The notes under the pieces were generated by a model that did not search any database, was not told the origin of the DNA, and saw only the letters and a program-made list of their open reading frames with translations. The position numbers were made by a program, and so were the translations under genes. From Sardina pilchardus (taxonomy: Eukaryota > Chordata > Actinopteri > Clupeiformes > Clupeidae), in NCBI RefSeq assembly GCF_963854185.1, contig NC_085000.1:24179046-24243045 (forward strand): 64,000 nt of DNA. Direction: 5' to 3'. Numbering within the stretch: position 1 is the stretch's first letter; each line of letters begins with the position of its first letter. Positions 11,301-20,860 of the stretch are shown here, piece after piece.

Positions 11301-12108
11301 CCCAAAAACCTCATCCAGGCTTACACGTTGGACTTTGAGATTGCAGCCTTTTTCATTCCGTGTCCATTATAAGAAAGGATGTTGCAACATCGTCCCTGAT
11401 GCCCTCTCCCGATCACCTGCAGGGGACATTTGCATTGCCATGGCCAAAACACACTGGGCTGAACTGCCAACAACTCTGCAGGAGATCGAGGAGGCCCAGC
11501 AGGCAGATCCTGTATGTGAAGAGCTGAGGCGAGAAGACCCAAGAGCAAGCCTGGGCCGAATCCACTATCAAGACCAACAGGGAGTCTTGTATCGTGGAGT
11601 GCCGTCCAAATACACTGGATTTAATTACCAGCTGGTGGTCCCGGTCAAGATGGTGGAAGAGTTCCTTGCTTACTTTCACAATAGCCCTTTCGGAGGCCAT
11701 CTTGGAAGGATGAAAACCCTCCTCAGGATCCTGGAGGTGGCCTGGTGGCCATCTATACGAAGAGATGTGTGGGATCATGTCCGCTCGTGTCAGAAATGCC
11801 AGCAATATAAAGCAATGAATGAAAGGCCTGCTGGCCAGTTACAACAGACGAATGTCCAGACTCCGGGAGAAATGATTGGAGTAGATTTTATGGGCCCTCT
11901 CCCACTCAGTAAGGCTCGGAACACGATGCTCATGGTTGTGGTGGATTATTACACCAAGTGGGTGGAGTTGTTCCCAATGAAAGACGCGAAGACTCCACGG
12001 GTCTGTAAAATCCTGAAGGATGAAGTCTTCACAAGGTGGGGTGTGCCAGCCTACATGGTCTCAGACCGTGGACCCCAGTTCACCAGTCAAGTCATGTCCT
12101 CTCTATGA
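8389..12108 (+). CDS. Ty3/gypsy Gag-Pol polyprotein, integrase truncated
   Basis: This is a single open frame of 1239 codons. It holds a likely coiled coil at residues 80-140 and a retrotransposon Gag/capsid-like region at 190-370 (HSWWVATRSGITNWAEFKKAF). No CCHC zinc knuckle was found. An aspartic protease has VVDTGCTYTLM (DTG at 415-417). The reverse transcriptase has SLDLQSGYWQ, MPFGLRNAG and YIDD (746-749). RNase H has HTDAS (Asp895), AEKECLAVVWA and FTDHSALSW. The integrase has a zinc finger H1097-H1104-C1134-C1137 and core residues Asp1166 and Asp1226. The stop comes about 13 residues after Asp1226, so the third catalytic residue (the Glu of DD35E) and the C-terminal domain are absent. 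Residues from 1105 onward lie inside the 3' terminal repeat. The frame is otherwise intact, which suggests a young copy. Confidence 0.9.
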   Translation: MFSESPPDTDELDGDLLSPIDIHKNGQFQNLMPHRHVTVRAERSGVSEISSLLDGLYLNEPDAEEEQQGVLDEGAVNAIDEQLESFKSRMDALEEQQKQSIDSALSREEGMRASIDTLAVEFKEYADSRIKKLDEAIVACLQRRDKRWQEQIQKTINKSRLSWRPTAFSTPFTVGDTDGSNLGLQPVRSKPPIRLDFPQFGLEGKSSSVDATEFVEQCENFLSLRPLSDHELIGALSTVLKGSAHSWWVATRSGITNWAEFKKAFLVAFLPSDYQSEIEEQLRTKVQTPSQCLRDFSYDYRALCLKLRTDMSEEEMVRRILANCNPRLASGLRGIVRTVEQLVKVGSLIEKDWSNTKEYWSRVQQAGPSDKKLQKAAKKGPEKNKDADLAVVQGMPDLLVVPVEVRGIVGDAVVDTGCTYTLMRRSLWEKIKKKDEPLSTGLSQRFIMANGQESTAIGTTTLLFRLHDLQLSAAVYVLDDKHLYMPLLLGLDFLCASQMVLKPHMGKFSLPSGKEYKFTRKSRNALQWGQDGPGVHFYLAVTEATDTKSTTSLMLEAQSEVVRPLLQKWPSVWTESKGVTNVLKHKILTLDEVPVRQRAYRVSPQKQCIIAEHIQKMLKDGVIEPSSSAWASPTVLVPKKDGTYRFCVDFRKLNSKTHHDAYPMPLVHEILESMQGASVFSSLDLQSGYWQVKMDEDSKRKTAVITHMGLYHFKVMPFGLRNAGASFQRLMEHVLGELRGKICFVYIDDIVVFSRTIEQHLSDLEAVFQKLHQAHLTLNIKKCHLMQSQLKFLGHVVSGKGVQVDSSKVEAISNYPAPTDLKTLQRFLGLVGWYHKFIPNLADVSAPMNQLKRKGVVWNWTANCQAAFERLRLALQAPPVLAHPHIHLPFQVHTDASDVGVGAVLTQNVDGEERAIAYASRALNDAEVRYSTAEKECLAVVWAVEKWRHYLEGSTFDVFTDHSALSWVFNCPKTSSRLTRWTLRLQPFSFRVHYKKGCCNIVPDALSRSPAGDICIAMAKTHWAELPTTLQEIEEAQQADPVCEELRREDPRASLGRIHYQDQQGVLYRGVPSKYTGFNYQLVVPVKMVEEFLAYFHNSPFGGHLGRMKTLLRILEVAWWPSIRRDVWDHVRSCQKCQQYKAMNERPAGQLQQTNVQTPGEMIGVDFMGPLPLSKARNTMLMVVVDYYTKWVELFPMKDAKTPRVCKILKDEVFTRWGVPAYMVSDRGPQFTSQVMSSL

Positions 12109-12185
12109 CCATTACATTCCCCCCCCCCCTTTTGTTGCGTATTGTAGCCCTCTCTTTTGAATAGTATTAGAGAGCGTTTGTTACA
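11702..12185 (+). repeat. 3' terminal repeat (484 bp) of the Ty3/gypsy element
   Basis: This is the partner of 7620-8103. It begins inside the integrase zinc finger, immediately after His1104, and ends GTTTGTTACA. Only about 77 bp after the polyprotein stop are non-coding, which looks like the remnant of an ordinary LTR end. No target-site duplication is seen when the bases before 7620 and after 12185 are compared. Confidence 0.85.
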
Positions 12186-12442
12186 CAATTGCGCAGCAAA
12201 TTATCAGGTGAAGCACCGGACCTAATTTCACTCAAAGACCAAAGAGCGTTCCGTATCAGTTCAATACGGAACAAGACTTTTCTGTGTCAAATACGGGACG
12301 ATTCCGTATTATACTGAATGGTTGGCAACCCTAAGTCAGGGGCATAAAGGCTGCCCGTACGATCAGGTTTTTTTCACGGGGCATGACGGCCAAAGTGTAT
12401 AGGGCAACGGCGGCCATGGCCGCGGTATAATTCCCACCCTGG
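12186..12442. repeat. dispersed repeat A, copy 1 (inverse of 16713-16970)
   Basis: It runs from CAATTGCGCAGC to ATTCCCACCCTGG and matches the reverse complement of 16713-16970 almost throughout. The match includes TAATACGGAATCG, ACTTAGGGTTGCCAAC and GCGGCCATGGCCGC. It starts exactly where the LTR element ends. It is non-coding and probably a fragment of a non-autonomous DNA transposon. Confidence 0.8.
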
Positions 12443-12541
12443 TGTGTGTGTGTGTGTGTATGCTTTTGTTGGTGTGTTCAATTGTGCTTGTTTGTCATCT
12501 GTCATCTCAGTAACAACAGAGGTTTCTGAGTATTCTGACTC
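12443..12541. repeat. dispersed repeat B, copy 1 (inverse of 20503-20602)
   Basis: A (GT)n run at 12443-12460 is followed by GCTTTTGTTGGTGTGTTCAA and GTCATCTGTCATCTCAGTAA, up to TCTGAGTATTC. The same sequence occurs inverted at 20503-20602, next to repeat C. Confidence 0.8.
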
Positions 12542-13030
12542 ATGTTGGCTACATGACAGAGATGATGACTGATACGCCAGCCTCTGTGTCTGTGAGCTTT
12601 ACGAACAATGGGAAAATAATTAATTCTGAATCTTGAACTGAACTGAAGCGGTACAAAGTGTCTCTTACTGTAGCCTACATCATCGGTGCCAGCCCAGATT
12701 GAGCAATGTTGCAGCCAGGGGTAGGACAACAGCATAACCGGCTCCATGTGTTTTCTGATTGGGTTAAAGTTGTCAATATTCTTGTGAGAGTCAACTTATT
12801 ATTCTGTGAGAGGAATAAGTAGCGATGACATCATCAAGGGTCGACTCCCTCCCTGCATTTACTTTCCATCGCTTTGCAGTGGTGGCAGTTCTAGCCAGAT
12901 TTTACTAGGGGGGGCCAAGGGGGGGGGGGCAGTGTTTTAACCAGAGGGGCACGGTAAAAATGGAGGAGAATGCAGGAGAGGTTGGGGCGGTAGTGGGGTA
13001 GCGGTTGTTGGGCGCCAGGTGGTTCCTGTA
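12542..13030. other. non-coding, with the start of a G-rich dispersed repeat
   Basis: No gene was seen. At 12878-12960, GCAGTGGTGGCAGTTCTAGC followed by G-runs resembles one end of a common fish hAT-like MITE; the other end was not found. Confidence 0.4.
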
Positions 13031-13365
13031 TAACATTACATACCACAGCTATGCAGATGACACTCAGATTTATCTTGCACTATCACCCAACGACTTTTGC
13101 CCTGCTGACTCATTATGCCTGTGCATTGAAAGTGAATAACTGGATGCAAAATAGTTTCTTACAATTAAATAAAGATAAAACTGAAATAGTTGTATTTGGA
13201 AATAAAGATGGGAGACTGGGCTCAGTGCCTACTTGGAGTCTAAAAATCTTCAGACACAAATCCACATAAAAAATCTTGGTGTTATCTTGGATATGGACCT
13301 TAGTTTTTGTGACCATATAAAAACCACAACTAAAACAGCATTCTGGCACCTATGAAATATAGCAA
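13031..13365 (+). pseudogene. L2-like LINE reverse transcriptase fragment
   Basis: In one frame YADDTQIYLALSPNDF (the catalytic YADD box), then after a frameshift VNNWMQNSFLQLNKDKTEI, then KNLGVILDMDLSFCDHIK. This is the order seen in L2-type reverse transcriptases. Several frameshifts show that it is dead. Confidence 0.75.
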
Positions 13366-13633
13366 AGGTTGTGTTTTTTTATTCAGCTTAAAGCACTTTG
13401 AATAACCATTGTCTATGATACTGTGTTAAATAAAGTTGACTTTCACACTCAAACAGAGTGAAATAATAGGCCTACTAAAATTCAGAAATAATGATTAAAT
13501 AAACTTGTATAAACCACACAAAAATGGCTTTAGCTAAAATGATAAAGAAATAAGTTCCCAACAGGTGTTTTCAAATGATGCACTGTATTATATTAATTGA
13601 ATATCACCAAAACACAAACAAACAAACAAACAA

Positions 13634-15037
13634 CCTCTGTCCCTCTGGGAGACGATACAGGGCACTGTTTGCCAAAACCAGACGACACAAAAGCCCCTTT
13701 CACATTCACCGAATTTAACGCTAAATCAGCCGAATTTAACGTTAAGGCTGTTCCTTTCACATTGACGACACGGGGTGGGGAGTCAACCCGCCTCGGCAAT
13801 CCAACCCGTCTCGGGGGGTAGTATCAGAGCCGAGCCGTGTTGAATATGAAAGGAACAGAGGTCAACCCCGCTATTAGGGGTGTGTGACTGATGACGTATT
13901 TGGCCAGGCAGGAGGTTAAAATACAGGAAACACACAAGAGACTAGGATAACTTTAGCTGCTGTGTCCATAGATATATGTGTGTCCAACAATCACGTTTTT
14001 TATGCTGAGAGTGCCCTGAATCTCCTTTTCTCAGCACTTCGGTCAAGTGTTTATTGTTGCTAGGTTACCAAAACCGTCTGCTGCGTCTTTTTAGAAAGTT
14101 TGCCTAATGATAGCTAACTAGCCAACGAGCTAACTGTCAGAGTAGAAGTTGTTCAGGACTCAGCACACTGAAATATGACTTCGACAGACAAAAGGACCTC
14201 ATTTGGCATTCAAATAACATAACAAGTGGCCCGCCATCATTTGGAAGCTAAACCACGTAGAACTAGCATGACAGTTGTGTTTATCAGTTTATCTCCGAGG
14301 TCCAAGGCATGCTTAACGTCATTGTTCACTCCCAAATTGCGTGTGACGTGCTGCTAGGCAACGCCTCCCATAACTCGCCTCTGAAACCGGCTTCAGACAA
14401 CCCCGGGACCAGAACACGTCTACCTTTCACATTGCGAAATCCCCTGAACCCGCTATTTCTTAAACGCTAATGTATCGTTTCTGAATGTGAAAGGGGCTAA
14501 AGACAGCTTCTTTCTTCAAGCTGTCACTCTGTTGAACACTCAGAAATAACAACCACCCTTACACCGAACGAAGTGAATCGACCTGCTCTTGCACCTCATA
14601 TCATGTGCACTTCAATCTTACAGTTACAATATTGTTATCAATACATAATCATTGCGTTGTATTGCCTTGCACTATATGTAATGTTAAACCTCAGTCTATA
14701 CTGATACTGCACTACTCCCACCCTCTCTTCAATTGTATATTGTATATTGCATCTTGAATCTTCTGTGCCTGTTAGGGCGTCCACGACCATGGTATACCTT
14801 GACAGGGACAACAAGGCCACACTCCCCCTCCAGACAATTGCATTACCCTATCCACCCATAGCATCTATTGATTTGTAAATGTACATACTGTATTTATTCC
14901 TTTATTCTTATACATAGCTTACTGCCCTTATTCTTTTTTTTTTTTTTTTACTGTTTTTTATGTTATTGTTGAGTGTTGTACTTGAGTGCAAAGATTAACC
15001 GGAGTCAATCCTGGCCAATAAAGCTGATTCTGATTGT
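13634..15037 (+). pseudogene. LINE 3' end with a MITE inside its ORF2 tail
   Basis: The C-terminal ORF2 signature PSGRRYRALFAKTRRHK ends at 13691 and continues in frame after 14498 with DSFFLQAVTLLNT. The 3' UTR follows and ends CCTGGCCAATAAAGCTGATT then CTGATT (15012-15037), a stereotyped fish LINE terminus with GATTCT units. The 13692-14498 block between the two halves is a MITE. The copy is 5'-truncated. Confidence 0.7.
13692..14498. mobile_element. 807-bp MITE with AGCCCCTTTCACATTCA ends
   Basis: It starts AGCCCCTTTCACATTCA and ends with the exact inverse TGAATGTGAAAGGGGCT. It is flanked by AAA on both sides (13689-13691 and 14499-14501). Removing the element and one AAA leaves the LINE reading frame intact across the junction, which confirms a 3-bp duplication. 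A 3-bp duplication fits PIF/Harbinger-type transposases, although those usually choose TWA. No ORF of note is inside. Confidence 0.8.
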
Positions 15038-15040
15038 GTT

Positions 15041-15732
15041 CATGCTGTATTATAACGGATCTTCCCTTCCAGTTGTCCACTCCATTTATGGCATAGAAAT
15101 GTGACCTTCCACGGCGAAATCAGTCACAATGTCCAAATTTTCAAAATCAAAGTTATTACGTTTTCAGGAAGGGGCATAATCAACCTTCAAAACGATACCT
15201 ATATCTAATGAATTGAACGTCATATTACTGAAATATAAACATTCAAAGGAGTTGAGTTCATCCTGTCATGCCAATAGAAAAACGGAGAAATCTGCCTTTG
15301 AAGTTAACCGTCGGCTCAACACTCACGAACGCTTTGTAAGGTCGCCGCTATTACAAGATTTACGGTACTTGTATCAACGACACAGCACGCGGATGGCTTG
15401 GTGGTTGTCGATGAGTGCATTTACCGTAAAGCGGCAAAAAACGAGACGCCTCTAACTTCCTGCTTCCTCTAACTTTCTCACCTCAACAAACTCACGTTTT
15501 TAGACTACAAAAGGTCAGTTTTTCGGCGAAATGTATTCACGGCCGTACAGTGTAGACCTCCCACTGTTTCAAAACACTTACAAAAAAAAATCCACGATTT
15601 TAGCACAAGTGACATAAATGGCCATTTTTCTCAGAAACGCCTGTTGCGACAAGCGACTGGTTTTGCCGTGGAACGTCACAAATAGTATGCAGTAATTAGC
15701 CTAGTTGCCAGACGAACTTAGACCCGCCCACA
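15041..15732. other. non-coding, unassigned
   Basis: No coding signal was recognised. The stretch is probably dispersed repeat (AAACGCCTGTTGCGACAAGC and similar), but no partner exists in this window. Confidence 0.4.
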
Positions 15733-16655
15733 ACATTTGAGGTCCATAGGTTCGGTCTGGCATTGCTCCGTTAGAATGGAACTATGTTCGAGCCAGAGTT
15801 GTTCATACCGATCAAATTGTCAGGACGGGCTGTACAATGATGTGGGCAGATGAGCAACAGTGCATCGTCACGTCATCTGAGCATGCTTAGGTTGATTGTG
15901 TATGCAACAGAAACCCTGTGGCTACAAATGCACATCGGTTGAAACATGCCCCATAATTACGTCCCAATGGAGCAATATCAAATTCACATTCTGACTAGAA
16001 TTGCGAGTAGCCTATGCATATTGTGAGAAAGTTTGCCTATGCAAGTTCACAGAGCAAAAGACGCTGGCAAAAGAGTCATTGCCTCAAGCCTTAAAAGGAT
16101 ATTCCACCATGTGGGGGATTAAGCTCATTTTCCACCTCCCCTCGAGCAAAACAATTGATATTTTCCCGTTCATCCAGCGATGTGATAGCCTGACGAGCCA
16201 GACCCACATCAAGATGTAGGGTCTGGACACTCACCGTAGACAGGGCGCAATCGGAGGGGTGGGATAAACAGTTGTCTTTCAAATTCCCTCCCCGCAATAG
16301 GATAACGCTAAACGAATCATCTTCTTGTTTTCAAGTAGCAGGATGCGTAACCTTCCCTCTCCACGCAATAGGATAACGCTAAACGAATCATCTTCTTGTT
16401 TTCAAATAACAGGATGCGTTACCGTCGCAACTTCTGGTCGCATGTCAGTCACATAGGCCTAAAAGAAAGTCACCATTATGTTAAGCCCACCCACCGACTC
16501 TATACACGCTGTGATTGGAACGCTGGTGCTGGGGGTTCTCAGCTCCCTGGCTCAATGGATCGTGCCTAGACTGCCCCGCCAGCCAAATTACATTTGCTGC
16601 CGCTAGGGGCGTCTAGATTTCTAGGCTAGTGATGTGAGTCTGGCGATACAACAGT
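15733..16655. repeat. dispersed repeat C, copy 1 (inverse of about 20022-20500), split by an insertion
   Basis: From CATTTGAGGTCCATAGGTTC to CATCCAGCGATGTGA it is the near-exact inverse of 20036-20500. The match resumes after the insertion at 16186-16628 with GATGTGAGTCTGGCGATACA. ORF 16001-16219 and its counterpart in the other arm are only shadows of the shared sequence. Confidence 0.85.
16186..16628. mobile_element. 443-bp TIR element with 9-bp TSD (TAGCCTG family, copy 2)
   Basis: It starts TAGCCTGACGAGCCAGACCC and ends with TAGCCTAGAAATCTAGACGC in reverse complement. It is flanked by GCGATGTGA (16177-16185) and GTGATGTGA (16629-16637), a 9-bp duplication with one change. The inverted copy of the host repeat near 20036 shows the uninterrupted site. 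Inside is a tandem pair of about 66 bp (AATAGGATAACGCTAAACG near 16296 and 16362). It has no coding capacity. Confidence 0.8.
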
Positions 16656-16712
16656 TCTGAGGGCGAATGACATTCTTTGGCATCCACAATGAACTAAATG
16701 GAACAGCTTCTA

Positions 16713-16970
16713 CCAGGGTGGGAATTATACCGCGGCCATGGCCGCCGTTGCCCTATACACTTTGGCCTTCATGCCCCGTGAAAAAAACCCCATCATACGG
16801 GCAGCCTTTATGCCCCTGACTTAGGGTTGCCAACGATTCAGTATAATACGGAATCGTCCCGTTTTTGACGCATAAAAGTCTTGTTCCGTATTGAACTGAT
16901 ACAGAACGCTCTTTGCTCTTTGAGTGAAATTAGGTCCGGTGCTTCACCTGATAATTTGCTGCGCAATTGA
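16713..16970. repeat. dispersed repeat A, copy 2
   Basis: This is the inverse copy of 12186-12442. It continues past the shared end as CAATTGATCAAGCAACCGCG, which shows what normally borders CAATTG in this repeat. Confidence 0.8.
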
Positions 16971-17113
16971 TCAAGCAACCGCGGACCGACAGAAAAAGAA
17001 AGCAAACGTTTCTGCAATCCGGAGGAAATGCTAGCTAATTCAATGTGATTAAACATAGAGCCATACAATTAAGTGGTGGTGTGAGCTTTCATTGAATGCA
17101 TGCGTGTGCGTGA

Positions 17114-17627
17114 CAGAAAAGGCCTTTTTTCACCGACAGAGAACCGGCTCCGTTCCCGTTCGCGAACCAACATTTGAACCGTTCGTCGCGTTTTCACCAA
17201 ACAAAAGCCGGTTCGGAACGTGGCACCTTGGTTCGGAAGTTGAACCAAAAAATAGTTGGTTTTTCCTGCGAACCGGAGTGGGCGTGTCATTGCGTCTTTC
17301 GGAGGGAAGAGTTTTCCGTCCATATCAACTGTTGCCATGAGTAAACAAAACGATTCCACCAGCATTACACTGCAGACGTTGACTAGCATTTTAAACAGCT
17401 AGTTTCTGCCGTTTTTATGGGACAACTGGTCATATCATTCTCCCGTTTATGCATCTCATTAACTTTTGATTTTGCATGCACCACCCATTGTTGATGACAC
17501 ATCCTTGGTTCTGTTCAGAACTGGTGTAAATGCGGGCTGGTTCACTAGATAGCACCACGGTTCAAAGAATTCTGAACGGCACCAGTTCAACACCAGGTTC
17601 GTTCTTGGTGAAAAAACGCCTTTTCTG
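17114..17627. mobile_element. 514-bp MITE with CAGAAAAGGC ends
   Basis: The left end CAGAAAAGGCCTTTTTTCACC is mirrored at the right by an end reading CAGAAAAGGCGTTTTTTCACC in reverse complement. The interior repeats GGTTCG/GAACC words (AACCGGCTCCGTTCCCGTTC). The CAG start is usual for hAT elements, but no matching 8-bp flank was found. The ORFs inside are unrelated to any family I know. Confidence 0.65.
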
Positions 17628-17769
17628 AAACTACACGGTAACGCCAGAGCCAAAGCTCTGCTTCAACCTGTCGGAAGGCTATTTAAGTATTATGACCGCC
17701 ACTAGCGTAGCTAGGGAAGCGGTCATATAGTTGTTGTCAATTTTTTATTTATTTTTTTTCCCGTCATCG

Positions 17770-18237
17770 ATTCTGAATTTTTGGTCAACGATTCCCGGGA
17801 CACCGTAACACCGTGGCACATGAAACTTGGTGGGCATTTAGCCCCAGTAGACTTGTGCGGAAAAAAATGTTTCGTCCCCGGGGGTCACTCCCCCCCCGCG
17901 CTGCCCCCGCCCGAAGCCCCAAAATTGCAGTTTTTCCTACATAACTACCTGAACCGTGGCACCGAGGATGACAAAATGTTTATGGTATGTTGGTCTCAAG
18001 AGCTCGCATCAACTTAGCTTATAACCAGTCATTTGTGATTTGCACCCCCATGGTAAAAATTGAAAATGCAATGTAATATTGCTTTAATTGCCCGTATCTT
18101 CAGATGAGATGTTATGAACTGCACCAAATTTCATGTGTATGATTAACCTGACACCCTCTGGGAGTATGCCAAGTTTTGTGGAATTTCATCCATGGGGGGG
18201 ATTTTTACATATGTTAGAAGGTCTGCTGACAGTCTAA
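17770..18237. other. non-coding, probably old dispersed repeat
   Basis: It contains C/G-rich runs (CCCCGGGGGTCACTCCCC) and no recognisable coding domain. The 78-codon frame at 17781-18017 was not accepted as a gene. Confidence 0.4.
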
Positions 18238-18598
18238 CTGTGCGTTCAGACCAAAACCGTCAAAAGCGTCAAAGTCGCTGGTGAAGCTCATAGCCCGACG
18301 CTCAACCCAGTTCGGTGCATTCGGCGCCGAAAGCGTCAAAGCCATGACGTGAAACATTTGAACAAACCACAAGCAGCAATCCTGCGAGTTTGACATTCTG
18401 ATTAGTTGACGCCGAACCGTGTCATAGCTCATTACCATAAAGTTAACTGAGGCTAAACTTTTTTTTGACGCCCGTGAAGCTCATGAAGCCACGCTCACGC
18501 CCATAACGCTTTGGACGCCGGTAACGCCGACTCTCCATAGAAAATGAATGATTTCCGGCGCTCTTGACGCTTTTGACGGTCTTGGTCTGAACGCACAG
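18238..18598. mobile_element. 361-bp MITE with CTGTGCGTTCAGACC ends and TAA TSD
   Basis: The ends CTGTGCGTTCAGACCAAAAC and GGTCTGAACGCACAG are inverted, with the similarity extending about 36 bp. TAA flanks both sides (18235-18237 and 18599-18601), as expected of PIF/Harbinger-type (TWA) insertion. It is non-coding. Confidence 0.8.
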
Positions 18599-18601
18599 TA
18601 A

Positions 18602-19486
18602 GTGGTTGACCCAATGTAAGTGTTTTTTCTAAGTTTATTTATTTAAGTTGGCAAAAGGTTGGTATGGCATTTTTTTAGGTTGGCAAAAGGTCTGTTGGCT
18701 ATGTAATGAAATGGTTGGCCCAACGTTGGAAAGGTAGGTTTCCTCATCCAAATGATTTCTAAACGGGTTTATTAAATGTGCCTTTACACGGCAAAACGAA
18801 AACGGGGTTTTCAAAAACCTCCACCTTGGAAGCAGTTTTCAAAAATCATAGTTTTCAGCCTCCAAAACAGCGTCGTCGTTTAAACGCAAGGCCTAACACA
18901 GTTTTCACAGTAGCCTACGGTGTGGTAATGTTTGTAAATAACGTGGCGGCAACATGATCGCGTCTTTCACTTTTCCGGTGGCGGCCACGTCGGAAAATAA
19001 CGTGGCGGCAACGTAAACCTTGGTCGGAAAATCACGTTGCGGCCACGTGATGGCCACGTTAGTGTGTTTGCTGGGGGTTGTCTTTGAGAACTGTCTTTAT
19101 TTAGCTATAGCCATTTCTCGAGAGAAAGTGGTCGATGCTAGCATGCTAAGTCCATCATGATTCAAAACGTCAGTAAAGCCCAGAACGATCTGATGGTCAC
19201 ATCTCAATCATGGTCACATTCTCAATCTATTCTGTAGTAGGCCTACTTTTTTTTGTGTAGAATCCGTTTCTGCTTGGGACGTTTTTATATCACACATAGT
19301 TAATGAGACAATTTGCATATTTGAATACATTAGCGAACATCAAAGCATAAAAAAAATATTGACAATATGGCTGTAAGTAGATTAAGTTGATGTGGCTTAA
19401 ATTGTGTCCCAAATAATATTCAAATTGTATCAAAACAAATGATCATGCAAAAGTATGTTTTTAGATGGGATATTGCTGTTACATTA
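18602..19486. other. non-coding, repeat remnants
   Basis: At about 18780-18890, TTTACACGGCAAAACGAAAA followed by GTTTTC words looks like one arm of a further DNA element. CGTGGCGGCAACGT words recur at 18940-19060. No gene was seen. Confidence 0.4.
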
Positions 19487-19567
19487 TAGCCTGGTGTTCC
19501 CATCCTGCCTTGCGCGGTGATTTCAAATTCATTTGTCTCATTTGAGAAGTAGGCGCTAGCCAGGCTA
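19487..19567. mobile_element. 81-bp TIR element with 9-bp TSD (TAGCCTG family, copy 3)
   Basis: It starts TAGCCTGGTGTTCCCATCC and ends GCGCTAGCCAGGCTA. The flanks are GTTACATTA (19478-19486) and GTTACCTTA (19568-19576), eight of nine bases identical. Confidence 0.7.
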
Positions 19568-20021
19568 GTTACCTTATGCAAATTAGGACATTTTTACCTT
19601 TTTCGTTCACTCAACTTCACCTTTACAAGAACACCATGGCTAAGCAATTATGGATGTTTCTACTTAAGTAGTGTAAATATACACTCTGTGCATCCTTTTG
19701 TGAGAGCTAATTTGCATATGGATATCATTTTATTGACCAATTTGCATACAAGAATGGGAATGTGAAGAAATATTCTTCTTGTTCATGCTGTAGCAGCTAT
19801 TGTAACTGATCGTCAGTGATCACTGATCGCCACGCCATAACCAAGCCTAGAAAATCGCCAGGTTTCATTTCCTGTCTTATTGCACTTTCTAACTTCAGAA
19901 TAGACAAGTTTTAAATGGGAAAATGACCAGAAATCTTGGTCACTTTTAAACGTGAGGCTAGCAGGCGAGATGCTAATGCCTAAACCGATTCAATGATCTA
20001 TGCTAGGCTGGAGCTAAAAGT

Positions 20022-20500
20022 TGTATCGCCAGACTCACATCGCTGGATGAACGGGAAAATATCAATTGTTTTGCTCGAGGGGAGGTGGAAAATGAGCTTA
20101 ATCCCCCAAATGGTGGAATATCCTTTTAAGGCTTGAGGCAATGACTCTTTTGCCAGCGTCTTTTGCTCTGTGAACTCGCATAGGCAAACTTTCTCACAAT
20201 ATGCATAGGCTACTCGCAATTCTAGTCAGAATGTTAATTTAATATTGCTCCATTGAGACGTAATTATGGGGCATGTTTCAACCGATGTGCATTTGTAGCC
20301 ACAGGGTTTCTGTTGCATACACAATCAACCTAAGCATGCTTAGATGACGTGACGATGCACTGTTGCTCATCTGCCCACATCATTGTACAGCCCGTCCTGA
20401 CAATTTGATCGGTATGAACAACTCTGGCTCGAACATAGTTCCATTCTAACGGAGCAATGCCAGACCGAACCTATGGACCGAACTTACTGACCTCAAATGT
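20022..20500. repeat. dispersed repeat C, copy 2
   Basis: This is the inverse of 15733-16185 plus 16629-16655, without the 443-bp insertion. It borders repeat B copy 2. Confidence 0.85.
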
Positions 20501-20502
20501 TG

Positions 20503-20602
20503 AATACTCAGAAACCTCTGTTGTTACTGAGATGACAGATGACAAACAAGCACAATTGAACACACTAACAAAAGCATACACACACACACACACACACACG
20601 CA
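20503..20602. repeat. dispersed repeat B, copy 2, with (CA)n
   Basis: This is the inverse of 12443-12541, ending in a (CA)n run at about 20579-20599. Confidence 0.8.
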
Positions 20603-20860
20603 AGGGTGGTTTTTCCATTCACAGACGCTAGGTGGAATCGAAACGGCCACCATTCAACCTGAAAAAAGACATGGTGACACTAATGCTGTTCAGTTAAGGT
20701 AAATTAAGCTTAAAAAACCTGCATAGTTCCCCTTTAACAGTAGCCTACGTGCCGATCTAATTGGACTCAGTGAAGATGAGTCAAGCTTGATGTTTATCTG
20801 TTGGAGAATAGCTGTTTTAGTCTCCAAGTGGGAAAGATAAAGTTGAGTGCCATTTGCATA

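Noticed and set aside
8440..11805. Minus-strand ORFs of up to 137 codons under Gag-Pol
   Set aside because: They are antisense shadows of the polyprotein frame, with no motifs.
17114..17627. 8-bp TSD for the CAGAAAAGGC MITE
   Set aside because: The flanks GTGCGTGA and AAACTACA do not match, so no superfamily is claimed.
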